A stretch of DNA of 64,000 bases from CAVSRC01 sp963782045 (GCA_963782045.1 CAWAIR010000037.1:620001-684000); one strand, 5' to 3'. Shown: positions 25,785-33,069, numbered from the stretch's first letter. A program made the numbers and translations. Notes: a model not told the origin generated them from the letters alone.

Positions 25785-26002
25785 GTCTGTTCCTCTCGAA
25801 TGCTGAACGGCCGCGAAAGTCTCCGGCCAGTCTCGCAAGGCGGGCTTAACGAACGCTAAACCATGCCGCCCGCCCGCCGGGAACGCCCGCTTTGCCTAAA
25901 CTTTTAAGCGATTTGCCCCGACCGATTGAACGTGACCTTCAGCCGGAGGCGCTACGGTTCGTCGCAACAACGCCATGAGGCGCATGAAGCGGATCGAACG
26001 GC

Positions 26003-26350
26003 ATGATCAGGTTCCTTTTTCGCACCGCATTCTGGCTGGGGGTGGTCGTCCTCCTGCTGCCCGGCGACCCCAACTCCGGCACCAATGCGCCGCGTGTATC
26101 GGCGATGCAGGCGCTGGTGGCGACGCGCTCGGCCATCGCCGACGTCTCGACCTTCTGCGATCGCAATCCCAATACCTGCGCCACCGGCAGCACGGCGGTT
26201 CAGGTGTTCGCCTCCAAGGTCCGCTATGGCGCCGAGCTTCTGTCCGGCTATCTCAACCATGGTCATGACGCCGCCAACCACGGCACGCTGAAGACCGAGG
26301 ATCTCCGTCCGACCTGGCGTGGTCAGCCGGCGAAGAGCGGCTCGGCCTAA
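26003..26350 (+). CDS. DUF5330 domain protein
   Basis: 115 residues. An N-terminal hydrophobic segment ('FLFRTAFWLGVVVLLLP') followed by 'ALVATRSAIADVSTFCDRNP' with a paired Cys at 'NTCATG'. This Cys-containing short exported protein type (DUF5330) is typical of Rhizobiales. Function unknown. A terminator-type hairpin lies 60 bases downstream. Confidence 0.8.
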   Translation: MIRFLFRTAFWLGVVVLLLPGDPNSGTNAPRVSAMQALVATRSAIADVSTFCDRNPNTCATGSTAVQVFASKVRYGAELLSGYLNHGHDAANHGTLKTEDLRPTWRGQPAKSGSA

Positions 26351-26409
26351 CCCTCATGAACAAGGCGCCGCCGAAGGCGCCAGCCATCCACTTGCGGCCT
26401 CGGGGCCGC

Positions 26410-26453
26410 ACCGCGAGCGGTTCACCTGCCCTTGCCGCTCGCGGTTCCCTTTT
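26410..26453 (+). terminator. Rho-independent terminator after DUF5330 gene
   Basis: Perfect 11-bp stem ACCGCGAGCGG / CCGCTCGCGGT with a 14-base loop, followed by TCCCTTTT. It separates the DUF5330 gene from sufE. Confidence 0.75.
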
Positions 26454-26509
26454 GGCCGCGCGGCGCCCCGGTTTGCTCTCGGCAGGCCCGGCGCCTATAT
26501 CGCTCAGCC

Positions 26510-26932
26510 ATGACCATCGACCAGATCATCGACGATTTCGCGCTTCTCGACGATTGGGAGGACCGCTACCGCTACGTGATCGAGCTCGGCAAGGCGCTCG
26601 ACCCGTTGCCGGACAAGGACCGAACCGAGGCCAACAAGGTGCGCGGCTGCGCCAGCCAGGTATGGCTGGTGACCGCCCGCGGCGACAGGGACGGCCAGCC
26701 GGTGCTGCATTTCGCCGGCGACAGTGATGCGCTCATCGTGCGCGGGCTGGTTGCGATCGCCATCACGCTGTTCGACGGCAAGTCACCGGCGGAGATCGTG
26801 GCGACCGGCGCCGACGGCCTGTTCGACCAGCTTGGCCTCAAGGCGCACCTGACGGCGCAGCGGTCGAACGGGCTCCGCGCGCTCGTCGACCGCATCAAGT
26901 CGGACGCCCTCGACGTGACCTCCGCCGTCTGA
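26510..26932 (+). CDS. sufE: SufE family Fe-S cluster assembly protein
   Basis: 140 residues from the ATG at 26510. 'MTIDQIIDDFALLDDWEDRY' is the usual N-terminus. The sulfur-accepting Cys is in 'NKVRGCASQVWL' (about residue 51), on the flexible loop that takes persulfide from the SufS desulfurase. Other conserved segments: 'FAGDSDALIVRGLVAI' and 'LTAQRSNGLRALVDRIK'. No suf operon is nearby, which is common for stand-alone sufE in this order. Converges with the DUF6456 gene with no gap. Confidence 0.93.
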   Translation: MTIDQIIDDFALLDDWEDRYRYVIELGKALDPLPDKDRTEANKVRGCASQVWLVTARGDRDGQPVLHFAGDSDALIVRGLVAIAITLFDGKSPAEIVATGADGLFDQLGLKAHLTAQRSNGLRALVDRIKSDALDVTSAV

Positions 26933-27748
26933 TCATTCGATCTGCGGCCGGTAGCCCTCGGCGCCCCAGTGGCGGAGCCGCGCGGCGGCCGGACCCCGCG
27001 CCCGGGTCGACAGCCCATAGTGCCGGGCGAGCGCCGCGAGCGTCAGCCTGAGCACGACCTTGGCGGAACGCGCCGGCCATTGCCGCTCCGCCTCGACCTG
27101 CTCCAGCCCTTTCAGGAAGCAGCAGAAGTCCACGGCGAGGTTGGCCATCTCCGGCTCGAGGGAAGCGAGCGCCGCCTCCACCCGACGGCGGGCGGCGAGC
27201 GCCGCTTCGGTCAAATCCGCGATGCCGTTCTCGCCCGACCGGCGTTTTCCGGCGACCGCCGCCATCCAGTTGGCGGTGACCCGTGGCATCAACTGCGCCC
27301 GCTCGTAGTCGGAGCGCAGCCTTTCGCCGGCGGCGAATTCGCCGGCGCTGATCATCGGGCGACCGCTGGCGTCCTTGCGGCGGCGGAGCCAGGCGAGTGG
27401 GCTTTCGTCGTGGTTGACCGTGACCCGCCGGCGCCCGAAGGCCGCGTCGTCCAGCATGATCGCACCGCGATCCTGATGCTGTTCGGCATAGCCGTCGCCG
27501 CCAGCCAGCCGCCGGCGGACGGCCGCCGCGCCGGCCCCGGAAATGACCATGGCGCCCGCCTCGCCGGCGACGACCAGGCCGCGCCCGGCCAGCACCGAGA
27601 CCAGTTCGGCATCGACCGCCTCCTCCTGCGCTGGCCGCCCGGCGACGGCGAGCACGTAACGATCCTTCGCCTTGCGGACCAGCCGGCCGCCGCGCCGGGT
27701 CAGCCGGCCGAGCAGGCGCAGCGCCTTCTCCTCCTGCCGGTCGGTCAT
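26933..27748 (-). CDS. DUF6456 domain protein (putative HTH regulator)
   Basis: 271 residues. N-terminal winged-helix-like part ('EEKALRLLGRLTRRGGRLVR'), a middle with 'VNHDESPLAWLRRRKD' and 'MISAGEFAAGERLRSDYERA', then helical 'PRVTANWMAAV' and C-terminal 'VDFCCFLKGLEQVE' and 'LRLTLAALARHYGL'. This matches the DUF6456 family of Rhizobiales. A DNA-binding role is inferred. The start overlaps the end of the DnaA-like gene by four bases, so the two form one transcript whose promoter lies next to the end of transposon A. Confidence 0.88.
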   Translation of the reverse strand: MTDRQEEKALRLLGRLTRRGGRLVRKAKDRYVLAVAGRPAQEEAVDAELVSVLAGRGLVVAGEAGAMVISGAGAAAVRRRLAGGDGYAEQHQDRGAIMLDDAAFGRRRVTVNHDESPLAWLRRRKDASGRPMISAGEFAAGERLRSDYERAQLMPRVTANWMAAVAGKRRSGENGIADLTEAALAARRRVEAALASLEPEMANLAVDFCCFLKGLEQVEAERQWPARSAKVVLRLTLAALARHYGLSTRARGPAAARLRHWGAEGYRPQIE

Positions 27749-28128
27749 GTCCGGTCACCCCAGGAGCCGTCCGTCTGCCGCCGTATGTCGATGGCCCTTT
27801 CCAGACAGTCGAGCAGCGAATCGAGCGAGGACTCCTCGCGCCGCTCCTCGATCACGCGGCAGGCGTGCGCGGCGGTCGTGCGGTCGCGGCCGAAGAAACG
27901 GCCGGCGGCGGAGTAGCTGAGCCCAAGCCGGACGCGGGAGAGATAGATCGCGACCTGGCGCGCGAAGGCGACCCGCGCTGCGCCACGGCCCGGCGCGTGC
28001 AGCGCCGATCCGGCTATGCCGAATGCCGATTCGACCAGGGCCTCGACGAAATGCGTCGCCGAGGCAGCTTCCTGCCGTGCGATCGCCCGTTGAACTTCTT
28101 TCCCCTCACATCCCACCTGCACAGTCAT
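27745..28128 (-). CDS. DnaA C-terminal-like helix-turn-helix protein
   Basis: 127 residues from the ATG at 28128. The core 'ARQVAIYLSRVRLGLSYSAA' with 'FGRDRTTAAHACRVIEERR' corresponds to domain IV of DnaA (the DnaA-box-binding HTH), without the AAA+ ATPase. Such short proteins regulate transcription in alphaproteobacteria. ATGA overlap couples it to the DUF6456 gene. Transposon A ends only about 25 bases upstream of its start codon, so the original promoter has been displaced. Confidence 0.85.
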   Translation of the reverse strand: MTVQVGCEGKEVQRAIARQEAASATHFVEALVESAFGIAGSALHAPGRGAARVAFARQVAIYLSRVRLGLSYSAAGRFFGRDRTTAAHACRVIEERREESSLDSLLDCLERAIDIRRQTDGSWGDRT

Positions 28129-28153
28129 CGAATGCTCCACCTGCAACTCGTAA

Positions 28154-28189
28154 TAGGAATAAATTCCTAATTATATACATGACAAAGCA
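28154..28189 (+). repeat. Element A left terminal inverted repeat
   Basis: Core TTCCTAATTATATACATGAC followed by AAAGCA. It pairs with 31761-31796; the inner 27 bases (28163-28189) match at 26 positions. An ATG used by the first passenger gene lies inside it (28179). Confidence 0.9.
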
Positions 28190-28418
28190 AACCGGATCGC
28201 ATACACCCAGCTCCGCTCATGCCCGTCAAAAGGCAGGGGCTGGCGCGCCCGAAGGAATGTCAGAAACCGAGATCATCCAGAAGGAGATCACTGACGTGAT
28301 GGTTGCGGCTGGGATCGGAGCGCTTTGCGAATGGGAGGACCGGCAGGAAGCCGGTCAGCCAGTTACGGATGGGGATTTGGTGCGCGCAGTGTATGCCGCA
28401 ATGCGTTCCCGATCGTAG
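28179..28418 (+). CDS. Module gene a: small passenger gene starting inside the terminal repeat
   Basis: 79 residues from the ATG at 28179, which is within the left inverted repeat. The first 27 residues are Ser/Ala/Lys-rich and may be spacer. The conserved part is 'SETEIIQKEITDVMVAAGIG' plus 'EWEDRQEAGQPVTDGDLVRA'. The pattern matches the small gene at the corresponding end of element B ('ITPEMIEAGAREVVEYG'). Its 3' end overlaps the convergent gene b. Function unknown. Confidence 0.55.
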   Translation: MTKQTGSHTPSSAHARQKAGAGAPEGMSETEIIQKEITDVMVAAGIGALCEWEDRQEAGQPVTDGDLVRAVYAAMRSRS

Positions 28419-28906
28419 GAAACGTGTCGCTAGGGTCGTTAAGATGAAAGGCGTATTCCATCATTCGCGCGGATAGCCCGTCGATCTTGAGGGCGACAGC
28501 CATGATCTTCCCGTAGTCAAGTTTCCAATCGAACGGCTTGTGGGGTTTTCCGTAGTCGAACGCTCGAAGTAGGTTGTCCTCAAAGCCCCAAGCGCCGGTG
28601 AACAATCTTGTCGCGTTCGGCTTGGATTCCGGTGATAGCGTCGATGATGTTGATGATATCGGTCCGATATGGCTCTTTCGCCTTCTGGTCGACAATTTCG
28701 CGTAGTTTGCGGTATCGGTGCTTGGTTACTAGCGTCGTGTCATAATCGGAGCGCCACGCCTCATCGCCATCGGCAAATGCATGCGCGTAGACCTTGGCGA
28801 GTTGTTCGAGCGCAGACCAGTGGACGGCCACCATTCCAATGGCCATGAGTTCGTTGTCGCTTGGTGCGACGTTGAGCTTGAACTGACGGCGAGTTGAGGG
28901 AAGCAA
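28363..28906 (-). pseudogene. Module gene b: helical R-x4-H protein, frameshifted
   Basis: Two overlapping frames (28580-28906 from a TTG, and 28363-about 28600) read as one protein of about 180 residues if one C is removed near 28594-28599. The joined sequence is '...IQAERDKIVH' + 'GAWGFEDNLLRAFDYG...'. RDKIVH fits the HEPN R-x4-H motif, and D-[KR]-x-V-H-G-x-W is a common form. The upstream half has 'SDNELMAIGMVAVHWSALEQ'. The single-base insertion falls directly after the motif. Either the gene is inactivated or the base is a sequencing error. Same slot and orientation as gene b in element B. Confidence 0.6.
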
Positions 28907-29097
28907 TGAGCAATCCTCCGAGCAATGGTCAATTTGAGACCGTCGTTAAGCGGCTTCTGTCCACCCCGCCCAAGCCCCATACTGACTCCAAGGTTGGCAA
29001 ACGCAAACCTGGGGTTGAGGATGAAGCCGGTCACCGAGGACGAAAAGCAGCTGTTCCTAAGAAGAGTGATAAAGGACCTGGCAAGGCTCAGGACTGA
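28906..29097 (+). CDS. Module gene c: basic TPPxPH small protein
   Basis: 63 residues from the ATG at 28906, which overlaps the divergent TTG start of gene b. 'SNPPSNGQFETVVKRLLSTP' followed by PKPH and a Lys/Gly-rich tail. Element B encodes a comparable 'RRDEALRRAMNTPPTPHK' gene in the same divergent position. The basic tail and helix suggest nucleic-acid or partner binding; antitoxin is one guess. The 3' part overlaps a further tiny ORF. Confidence 0.6.
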   Translation: MSNPPSNGQFETVVKRLLSTPPKPHTDSKVGKRKPGVEDEAGHRGRKAAVPKKSDKGPGKAQD

Positions 29098-29149
29098 CGC
29101 CGGGAACTTCGGACTGGATATGCTCGCCTTCATCCTCGCGAACGCTTAG
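29021..29149 (+). CDS. Tiny overlapping ORF downstream of gene c
   Basis: 42 residues from the ATG at 29021 (GAGG four bases upstream), overlapping gene c in another frame. 'TEDEKQLFLRRVIKDLARLR' forms a plausible amphipathic helix, then 'NFGLDMLAFILANA'. Could be a translationally coupled partner of gene c. Evidence is the ribosome binding site and coherent composition only. Confidence 0.4.
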   Translation: MKPVTEDEKQLFLRRVIKDLARLRTDAGNFGLDMLAFILANA

Positions 29150-29607
29150 GACGAAGCGCAGGGGCAACTTGAGGCGATGGAAGGTGACGGGCCATCCCCA
29201 GTCTAGAAGGCTGAGAGTGGCCCGTCGACATGTTCACACTAGGCGTGCGATCAGCCAGACGATAGCGACAATGGTCGCTGGGGCGATCCATATCACCGTC
29301 CGGCCATGCTTGATCAGCATGGCGGCATCCTTTCGGATTTTGAGTGATAGGCCCCAACGTCAGTGTTGAATGCGCGGGCGACGGCAACTGACGTGTTGTT
29401 GACGTTCTACCAAGTTGGCCACCTATAAATCAAGCGCACAGGTAGTTGGAAAACGTCGGAGGGAGCCAGCCTGAGCATTGAATAATCGGCGGGAATTAAT
29501 CAAGCAAATTGCCTTGGCGGTAGTGTCTCAGTTTGAAATTCAGGGCCGATGAAAGTCCGTGATCAACTCGGGACGCGAATTCCATCTGCAGCGCGGAGGC
29601 AATTTGG
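29150..29607. other. Passenger spacer, mostly non-coding
   Basis: About 460 bases between module and sulfotransferase-like gene. Apart from a possible 28-residue membrane peptide (29234-29320, minus) no gene, RNA or strong hairpin was seen. The right half is AT-rich. Confidence 0.45.
29234..29320 (-). CDS. Possible 28-residue membrane peptide
   Basis: ATG at 29320 preceded by AAAGGATGCCGCC. The product is a short basic start followed by a continuous hydrophobic helix ('VIWIAPATIVAIVWLIARLV') and stop. Size and shape match small toxic membrane peptides or regulatory peptides, but nothing else supports it. Confidence 0.35.
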   Translation of the reverse strand: MLIKHGRTVIWIAPATIVAIVWLIARLV

Positions 29608-30225
29608 TCAAGGACCAACAGCTGGAAATACTTGGGAAAGTTTCTCGGCAAGATAGGCGCTATCGCGCGCAAACCGAGGGAAGTGCAAGAACGTAATTGG
29701 AATATCGTGGCACGCCAGATTGAAGATTAATCGATAGAACAAATCCAGAAGGACGGCTTCCTGTTTCTTTGGGTCTGTCGTAATCCACAAGCCGCCCGGT
29801 GCTGCTATTTCCTGACCACTCAAAGATTGAACTCTTCGCCGGCTTTCCGCAGCCTCAAACAAATCCCTGATGCAAATGATCGCGTGGTCAATTACGATGT
29901 CGTCGCGCGACACGATGTCTTCGATGTAAGTCGCTATCCATGGCGACTTCACTATGTAGCAATCCGGTTTCAGTCTGGGGTCCAACTCCAGTCCAGCATG
30001 TGAGAGCGGGTCAACAAGGTCGAAAGCCGAGTTAAATCCGGTATCCAGTCCAGCCCTGCTGAGCACACGTGCCAGAAGCGTAGTCCCCGCGCGCCCGGTC
30101 CCAGAGATGATGCAATAGTGCTTCGGTAAGGAGGATTCAAAATCCGTCATGTTCCCCGCTTCTTGTACGGTCCGCGACGACGCGGCTTCGGCGTCTTCCG
30201 TTGAGATTCCCGGCTTCTGGATCAT
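29608..30225 (-). CDS. Sulfotransferase-like P-loop protein
   Basis: 205 residues from the ATG at 30225 (an internal ATG at 30150 gives 180). 'HYCIISGTGRAGTTLLARVL' is the PAPS-binding P-loop of sulfotransferase-fold proteins (GxGRxGTT). Downstream 'YIVKSPWIATYIEDIV' and 'VIDHAIICIRDLFEAAESRR' fit the 3'-phosphate-binding strand with its Arg. The family transfers sulfate from PAPS to sugars, lipids or peptides; target unknown. It starts four bases after the zinc-ribbon gene stop, so the two are one transcript inside transposon A. Confidence 0.75.
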   Translation of the reverse strand: MIQKPGISTEDAEAASSRTVQEAGNMTDFESSLPKHYCIISGTGRAGTTLLARVLSRAGLDTGFNSAFDLVDPLSHAGLELDPRLKPDCYIVKSPWIATYIEDIVSRDDIVIDHAIICIRDLFEAAESRRRVQSLSGQEIAAPGGLWITTDPKKQEAVLLDLFYRLIFNLACHDIPITFLHFPRFARDSAYLAEKLSQVFPAVGP

Positions 30226-30228
30226 GGC

Positions 30229-30543
30229 CTAAGCGCCTTTGCCGATACGTCCGGCTGGATCATAAATCCGCTTTTCAGTATGGCCGCATGTTGGGTTGTC
30301 GCATTTCATCGTGCGCTCTTGGACGCCGACCATGCCAAGTTTCGGATGGGGATTGACGGCAATTACTTTGAAGTTGCCGACGCCACAAACAGGGCATTGC
30401 TCTATCGACGGGCGCTTGTGGACCTCTTCTTCAAGCGCTGTGACCTTGGCCTGAAGTGCCCCCACCTTCGCCGGTAGTTCCTTCAACTGCTTCCAAATTG
30501 GGATCTGATCCAACACCTTTAAGGCGTCACCGATGGCTGACAT
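30229..30543 (-). CDS. Coiled-coil zinc-ribbon protein
   Basis: 104 residues from the ATG at 30543. 'IWKQLKELPAKVGALQAKVT' and 'ALEEEVHKRP' form a coiled coil. The C-terminal half is a zinc ribbon with 'QCPVCGVGNFKV' and 'KCDNPTCGHTEKRIYD' (two CxxC-type knuckles). No known family. Stop is three bases before the sulfotransferase-like ATG, implying coupled translation. Passenger of transposon A. Confidence 0.65.
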   Translation of the reverse strand: MSAIGDALKVLDQIPIWKQLKELPAKVGALQAKVTALEEEVHKRPSIEQCPVCGVGNFKVIAVNPHPKLGMVGVQERTMKCDNPTCGHTEKRIYDPAGRIGKGA

Positions 30544-30757
30544 ATCGCCCCCGACGTTTGCGAACATTTCTAGACCGCATCCTGCGGTTGACAGCATTAA
30601 CGCTTGCATCCTCGCCGATGGCAACCTTTCGGTTGTCGCAACCAGCGGGGACGTGCGCATCACAATGACGTTTTCGGCGCAGGAGTTGCGGCCTATTGCC
30701 GATCTGATTTTCGACGCTTGCGGAGGCGGGCAAGCTTCCGCGCCAACTGGCGGTTAG
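30533..30757 (+). CDS. Possible small divergent passenger protein
   Basis: 74 residues from an ATG at 30533 (AAGG upstream); its start overlaps that of the divergent zinc-ribbon gene by 11 bases and its end touches the convergent transposase end. 'GDVRITMTFSAQELRPIADL' and 'IFDACGGG' look protein-like. The overlapping divergent starts mirror the arrangement of module genes b and c. Unconfirmed. Confidence 0.4.
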   Translation: MADISPPTFANISRPHPAVDSINACILADGNLSVVATSGDVRITMTFSAQELRPIADLIFDACGGGQASAPTGG

Positions 30758-31722
30758 TGCGCGGCTTCACTAGTCCGCCGATAGGTAAGGCGCTTGCCTT
30801 CAATGCCCTTCAGCGCGTCGTCGGTGCGCATGGCATCGGTGAAGCCAAGAGCCGTGCGGCGGTTATAGCGGAAATCGAACTCGGCGAGATAGCGGTGCAG
30901 GTGGCTCTCGCCACAGTGCTGATAGATGCCAACCATGCCGCGCTTGAAGACCGAGAACACGTTCTCGACCGTATTGGAATGCACGACACCATCGGCCTCG
31001 TAACGGACATACTCGCCGGCCGAATGCTTCACGCTGCGGTGCTTGGCGAACTCGGCGCCAGTCTCGGTGTAGAGCCTGCTTTCGTCGGTATGCAGGGTGG
31101 ACTTGCGGTCGGCGTTGCGGACCAGAATGTCGCGAACGCTTTCCTTGGTAGCGTTCTGGACATGGAAGGAACGGACCTGTCCGCCGCGCTCCACAAGAGC
31201 GACCACGGCGCGCTTATCCCAAGGGGATTTACGTTTGATATAGGGACGCTTCTCGCGCACGCGGGCAGGTGACGGGCGCGGGTTCTCTGCCTTGCCGAAA
31301 TAGGTTTCGTCGGCCTCAACGATCTTGCCTTCGCCACCAATCGGCCCTGTGTCGTCGTCTCGCTTCATGGCCTCGCGAATGCGGTGCGTCATGAACCACG
31401 CCGTTTTGTAAGTGACGCCCAACATGCGGTGTAGCTGGTGGCTGCTCATGCCCTTCTTTGATGAGCAAAGCAGGTGCGTGGCGTACAGCCAGACATTCAG
31501 GGCGATCTTGGAGCGCTCAAAGACGGTGCCCACGGTCACGGTGAACTGCTCACGGCAGGCGTTGCACTGATAGACGCCCGGACGATGGGCCTTGCCCTTC
31601 ATGCCGGTCACGTCGTCGGCGCCGCAATGTGGGCAGGTCACGCCATCGGGCCAACGCTGCTTTTCGAGATAGACGCGGGCAGCATCGGGATCGGTGAAAT
31701 GGGCAGGCAGGTTGTTGGCCAT
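30754..31722 (-). CDS. IS1595-family transposase (ISXO2-like DDE)
   Basis: 322 residues from the ATG at 31722, with AAGGAG upstream. N-terminal zinc ribbon 'TCPHCGADD' and 'YQCNACREQF'. HTH-like 'SSHQLHRMLGVTYKTAWFMT'. The DDE/ISXO2 catalytic core has 'VEADETYFGKAENP', 'HTDESRLYTET' and 'SNTVENVFSVFKRGMVGIYQ', ending in the conserved 'HLHRYLAEFDFRYNRR'. It reads inward from the right inverted repeat, 39 bases away. Intact, so element A may be active and could also mobilise the related element B. Confidence 0.95.
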   Translation of the reverse strand: MANNLPAHFTDPDAARVYLEKQRWPDGVTCPHCGADDVTGMKGKAHRPGVYQCNACREQFTVTVGTVFERSKIALNVWLYATHLLCSSKKGMSSHQLHRMLGVTYKTAWFMTHRIREAMKRDDDTGPIGGEGKIVEADETYFGKAENPRPSPARVREKRPYIKRKSPWDKRAVVALVERGGQVRSFHVQNATKESVRDILVRNADRKSTLHTDESRLYTETGAEFAKHRSVKHSAGEYVRYEADGVVHSNTVENVFSVFKRGMVGIYQHCGESHLHRYLAEFDFRYNRRTALGFTDAMRTDDALKGIEGKRLTYRRTSEAAH

Positions 31723-31760
31723 GGGCTTGACTCCTTGGCCATGTTGTACCCCAAGTCGCG

Positions 31761-31796
31761 TGCTTTGTCACGTATATAATTAGGAATAAATTCCTT
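31761..31796 (-). repeat. Element A right terminal inverted repeat
   Basis: Complement core TTCCTAATTATATACGTGAC followed by AAAGCA; pairs with 28154-28189. The ATG of the left copy is GTG here. Confidence 0.9.
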
Positions 31797-31931
31797 ACGC
31801 AGTCTAGGCGGGTTTTGGCGGACGGGGATAACTTTTGCGGCGAATTTCAACTGCGGGGATTGGCGGGCGACTTATCCCCGCCTCCGCCGGCGGGGCGACA
31901 CTTGCCTTCGCGTGAGAGTGGAGGCAAGGCG

Positions 31932-32294
31932 ATGAAGGCAAGCCAGGGGAAAGAAACTGCGGGACTGCGGTCGCGCGCCGCCGCCTCGATCGAGGCGGTG
32001 ACCGCGGCCGGCGTCGAGGCCTATGTCCGCGAGCGGCACCTGCCGCGCGTGCTGCCGGTGGGGCCCGATGAGGTCGCCGACGACAGCCTCGCCGGGCGGC
32101 GACGAATCGTTGCCCGCCTGGCAAGGGCACTCAGGGCCGAGCGCGCCCGCGGGCGGGGCGGTCACTGGACCTACGACCTCAACCGGCACATCGCCCTGCG
32201 CCAGGCCTATCTGGCCGAGCGCCGATGGCTCGATTGCCGTGAAGCGGCCCGTTCACGAATCGAAACCGCCGGGAGCGGGGCTCCCGGCGGCTGA
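31932..32294 (+). CDS. Conserved hypothetical basic protein
   Basis: 120 residues from the ATG at 31932 (GGAGGCAAGGCG before it). Arg/Ala-rich and helical: 'SRAAASIEAVTAAGVEAYVR', 'GRRRIVARLARALRAERARG', 'GHWTYDLNRHIALRQAYLAE'. I do not recognise a named family. Position between the DnaA-like/DUF6456 pair and mucR suggests that the neighbourhood was continuous before transposon A inserted. A perfect CCGCCGGGAGC / GCTCCCGGCGG hairpin (32266-32290) spans its last codons. Confidence 0.6.
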   Translation: MKASQGKETAGLRSRAAASIEAVTAAGVEAYVRERHLPRVLPVGPDEVADDSLAGRRRIVARLARALRAERARGRGGHWTYDLNRHIALRQAYLAERRWLDCREAARSRIETAGSGAPGG

Positions 32295-32316
32295 ATTCGG
32301 TCGGTGGGCGTCGTGC

Positions 32317-32733
32317 CTACGCCTTCCGGCGGCGCTGCTGACCCAGCCCCATCTTCTTGGCGAGCGCCGAACGCGCCGCGGCGTAGTTCGGGGCGACCAT
32401 CGGATAGTCGGCCGCCAGCCCCCACTTCTCCCGGTATTCTTCCGGCGACAGGTCGTAGTGGGTGCGCAGGTGGCGCTTCAGCGACTTGAACTTCTTGCCG
32501 TCCTCGAGACAGACGATGTAATCGGGGAAGACAGACTTCTTCGGATTGACTGCCGGCTTGAGGGGCTCCGGCTCGGGCTGCTGCAGCCCCATCTGGGTGT
32601 TGCTCAACGCCCGATGGACGTCGGCAATCAGCGCCGGCAGGTCGACGGCAGGCACCGTGTTGTTGCTCACATAAGCAGAGACGATGTCGGCTGCGAGATC
32701 GATGAGGTCAGCGTTACCATTCTGTTCGTTCAT
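32317..32733 (-). CDS. mucR: MucR family zinc-finger transcriptional regulator
   Basis: 138 residues from the ATG at 32733, the usual family length; longer in-frame extensions are not conserved. N-terminal 'DLIDLAADIVSAYVSNNTVP' and 'LPALIADVHRAL', then the Ros-type zinc finger 'IVCLEDGKKFKSLKRHLRTH' with Cys, His, His ligands, followed by 'YDLSPEEYREKWGLAADYPM'. MucR/Ros proteins bind AT-rich sites and silence or control many genes (exopolysaccharide, cell cycle, horizontally acquired DNA) in Rhizobiales. The first zinc ligand Cys is in 'VCLED'; a second Cys of the canonical pair is replaced, as in MucR types that use other ligands. Confidence 0.92.
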   Translation of the reverse strand: MNEQNGNADLIDLAADIVSAYVSNNTVPAVDLPALIADVHRALSNTQMGLQQPEPEPLKPAVNPKKSVFPDYIVCLEDGKKFKSLKRHLRTHYDLSPEEYREKWGLAADYPMVAPNYAAARSALAKKMGLGQQRRRKA

Positions 32734-33069
32734 TTGCTTCACCCAATTCCTTTGATTCTTGTGCCCCCGGGAAACCACAACCCACTCTGCTTTTGGCAGG
32801 ACGTTGCCCAGACGTTGCGTCGTGTGGGTAATCACCGCAGTATACTTGAGCGCCTCTATAGGCGTGCCTTCTGCCGAAGACAAGAGGTTCAAAGCGATAA
32901 TTGTCAGGTATTAAGCGAGAATTGATCGTGTCAAACCCGCGCCGGGAGCCGGCGAAAAGTCTGCTACCCGGTCGGCGGAAGGGCTTTCAACTGAAAGGGC
33001 AAAATGTCGCAAGCAGGTTTCCAACCGTGGCTACGTGATTTTTGACAGGGATTACACGTATCGGCTGTA
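32734..33069. promoter_or_regulatory. mucR upstream region / end of antiporter operon
   Basis: About 335 bases between the mucR start and the end of the antiporter operon, both on the minus strand. It should hold the mucR promoter. Several short AT-rich TA-steps (around 32830-32930) would suit MucR autoregulation, but no operator can be named. No gene seen. Confidence 0.4.

Larger units (their letters stand above)
28154..31796. mobile_element. Element A: IS1595-type transposon with passenger genes
   Basis: About 3.6 kb, bounded by 36-bp terminal inverted repeats that differ at only a few positions. It carries a full-length IS1595-family transposase reading inward from the right end and, between transposase and left end, a zinc-ribbon protein, a sulfotransferase-like protein, a divergent ORF and the a/b/c module. 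The outer 14 bases of each repeat (AGGAATAAATTCCT) are nearly palindromic and therefore also appear as a direct repeat, so target duplication cannot be fixed. Lower GC and unlike codon use against the flanks. It splits the regulator pair at 26.9-28.1 kb from the gene at 31932. Confidence 0.85.

Noticed and set aside
28155..28168. AGGAATAAATTCCT at both ends of element A taken as a 14-bp target duplication
   Set aside because: The sequence is nearly its own complement, and element B has a similar AGGAATTT at its ends, so it is better read as part of the inverted repeat; true target duplication is unresolved.
31550..31850. Short frames starting in the right repeat of element A
   Set aside because: They overlap the transposase N-terminus in other frames and stop or lose coding character quickly.
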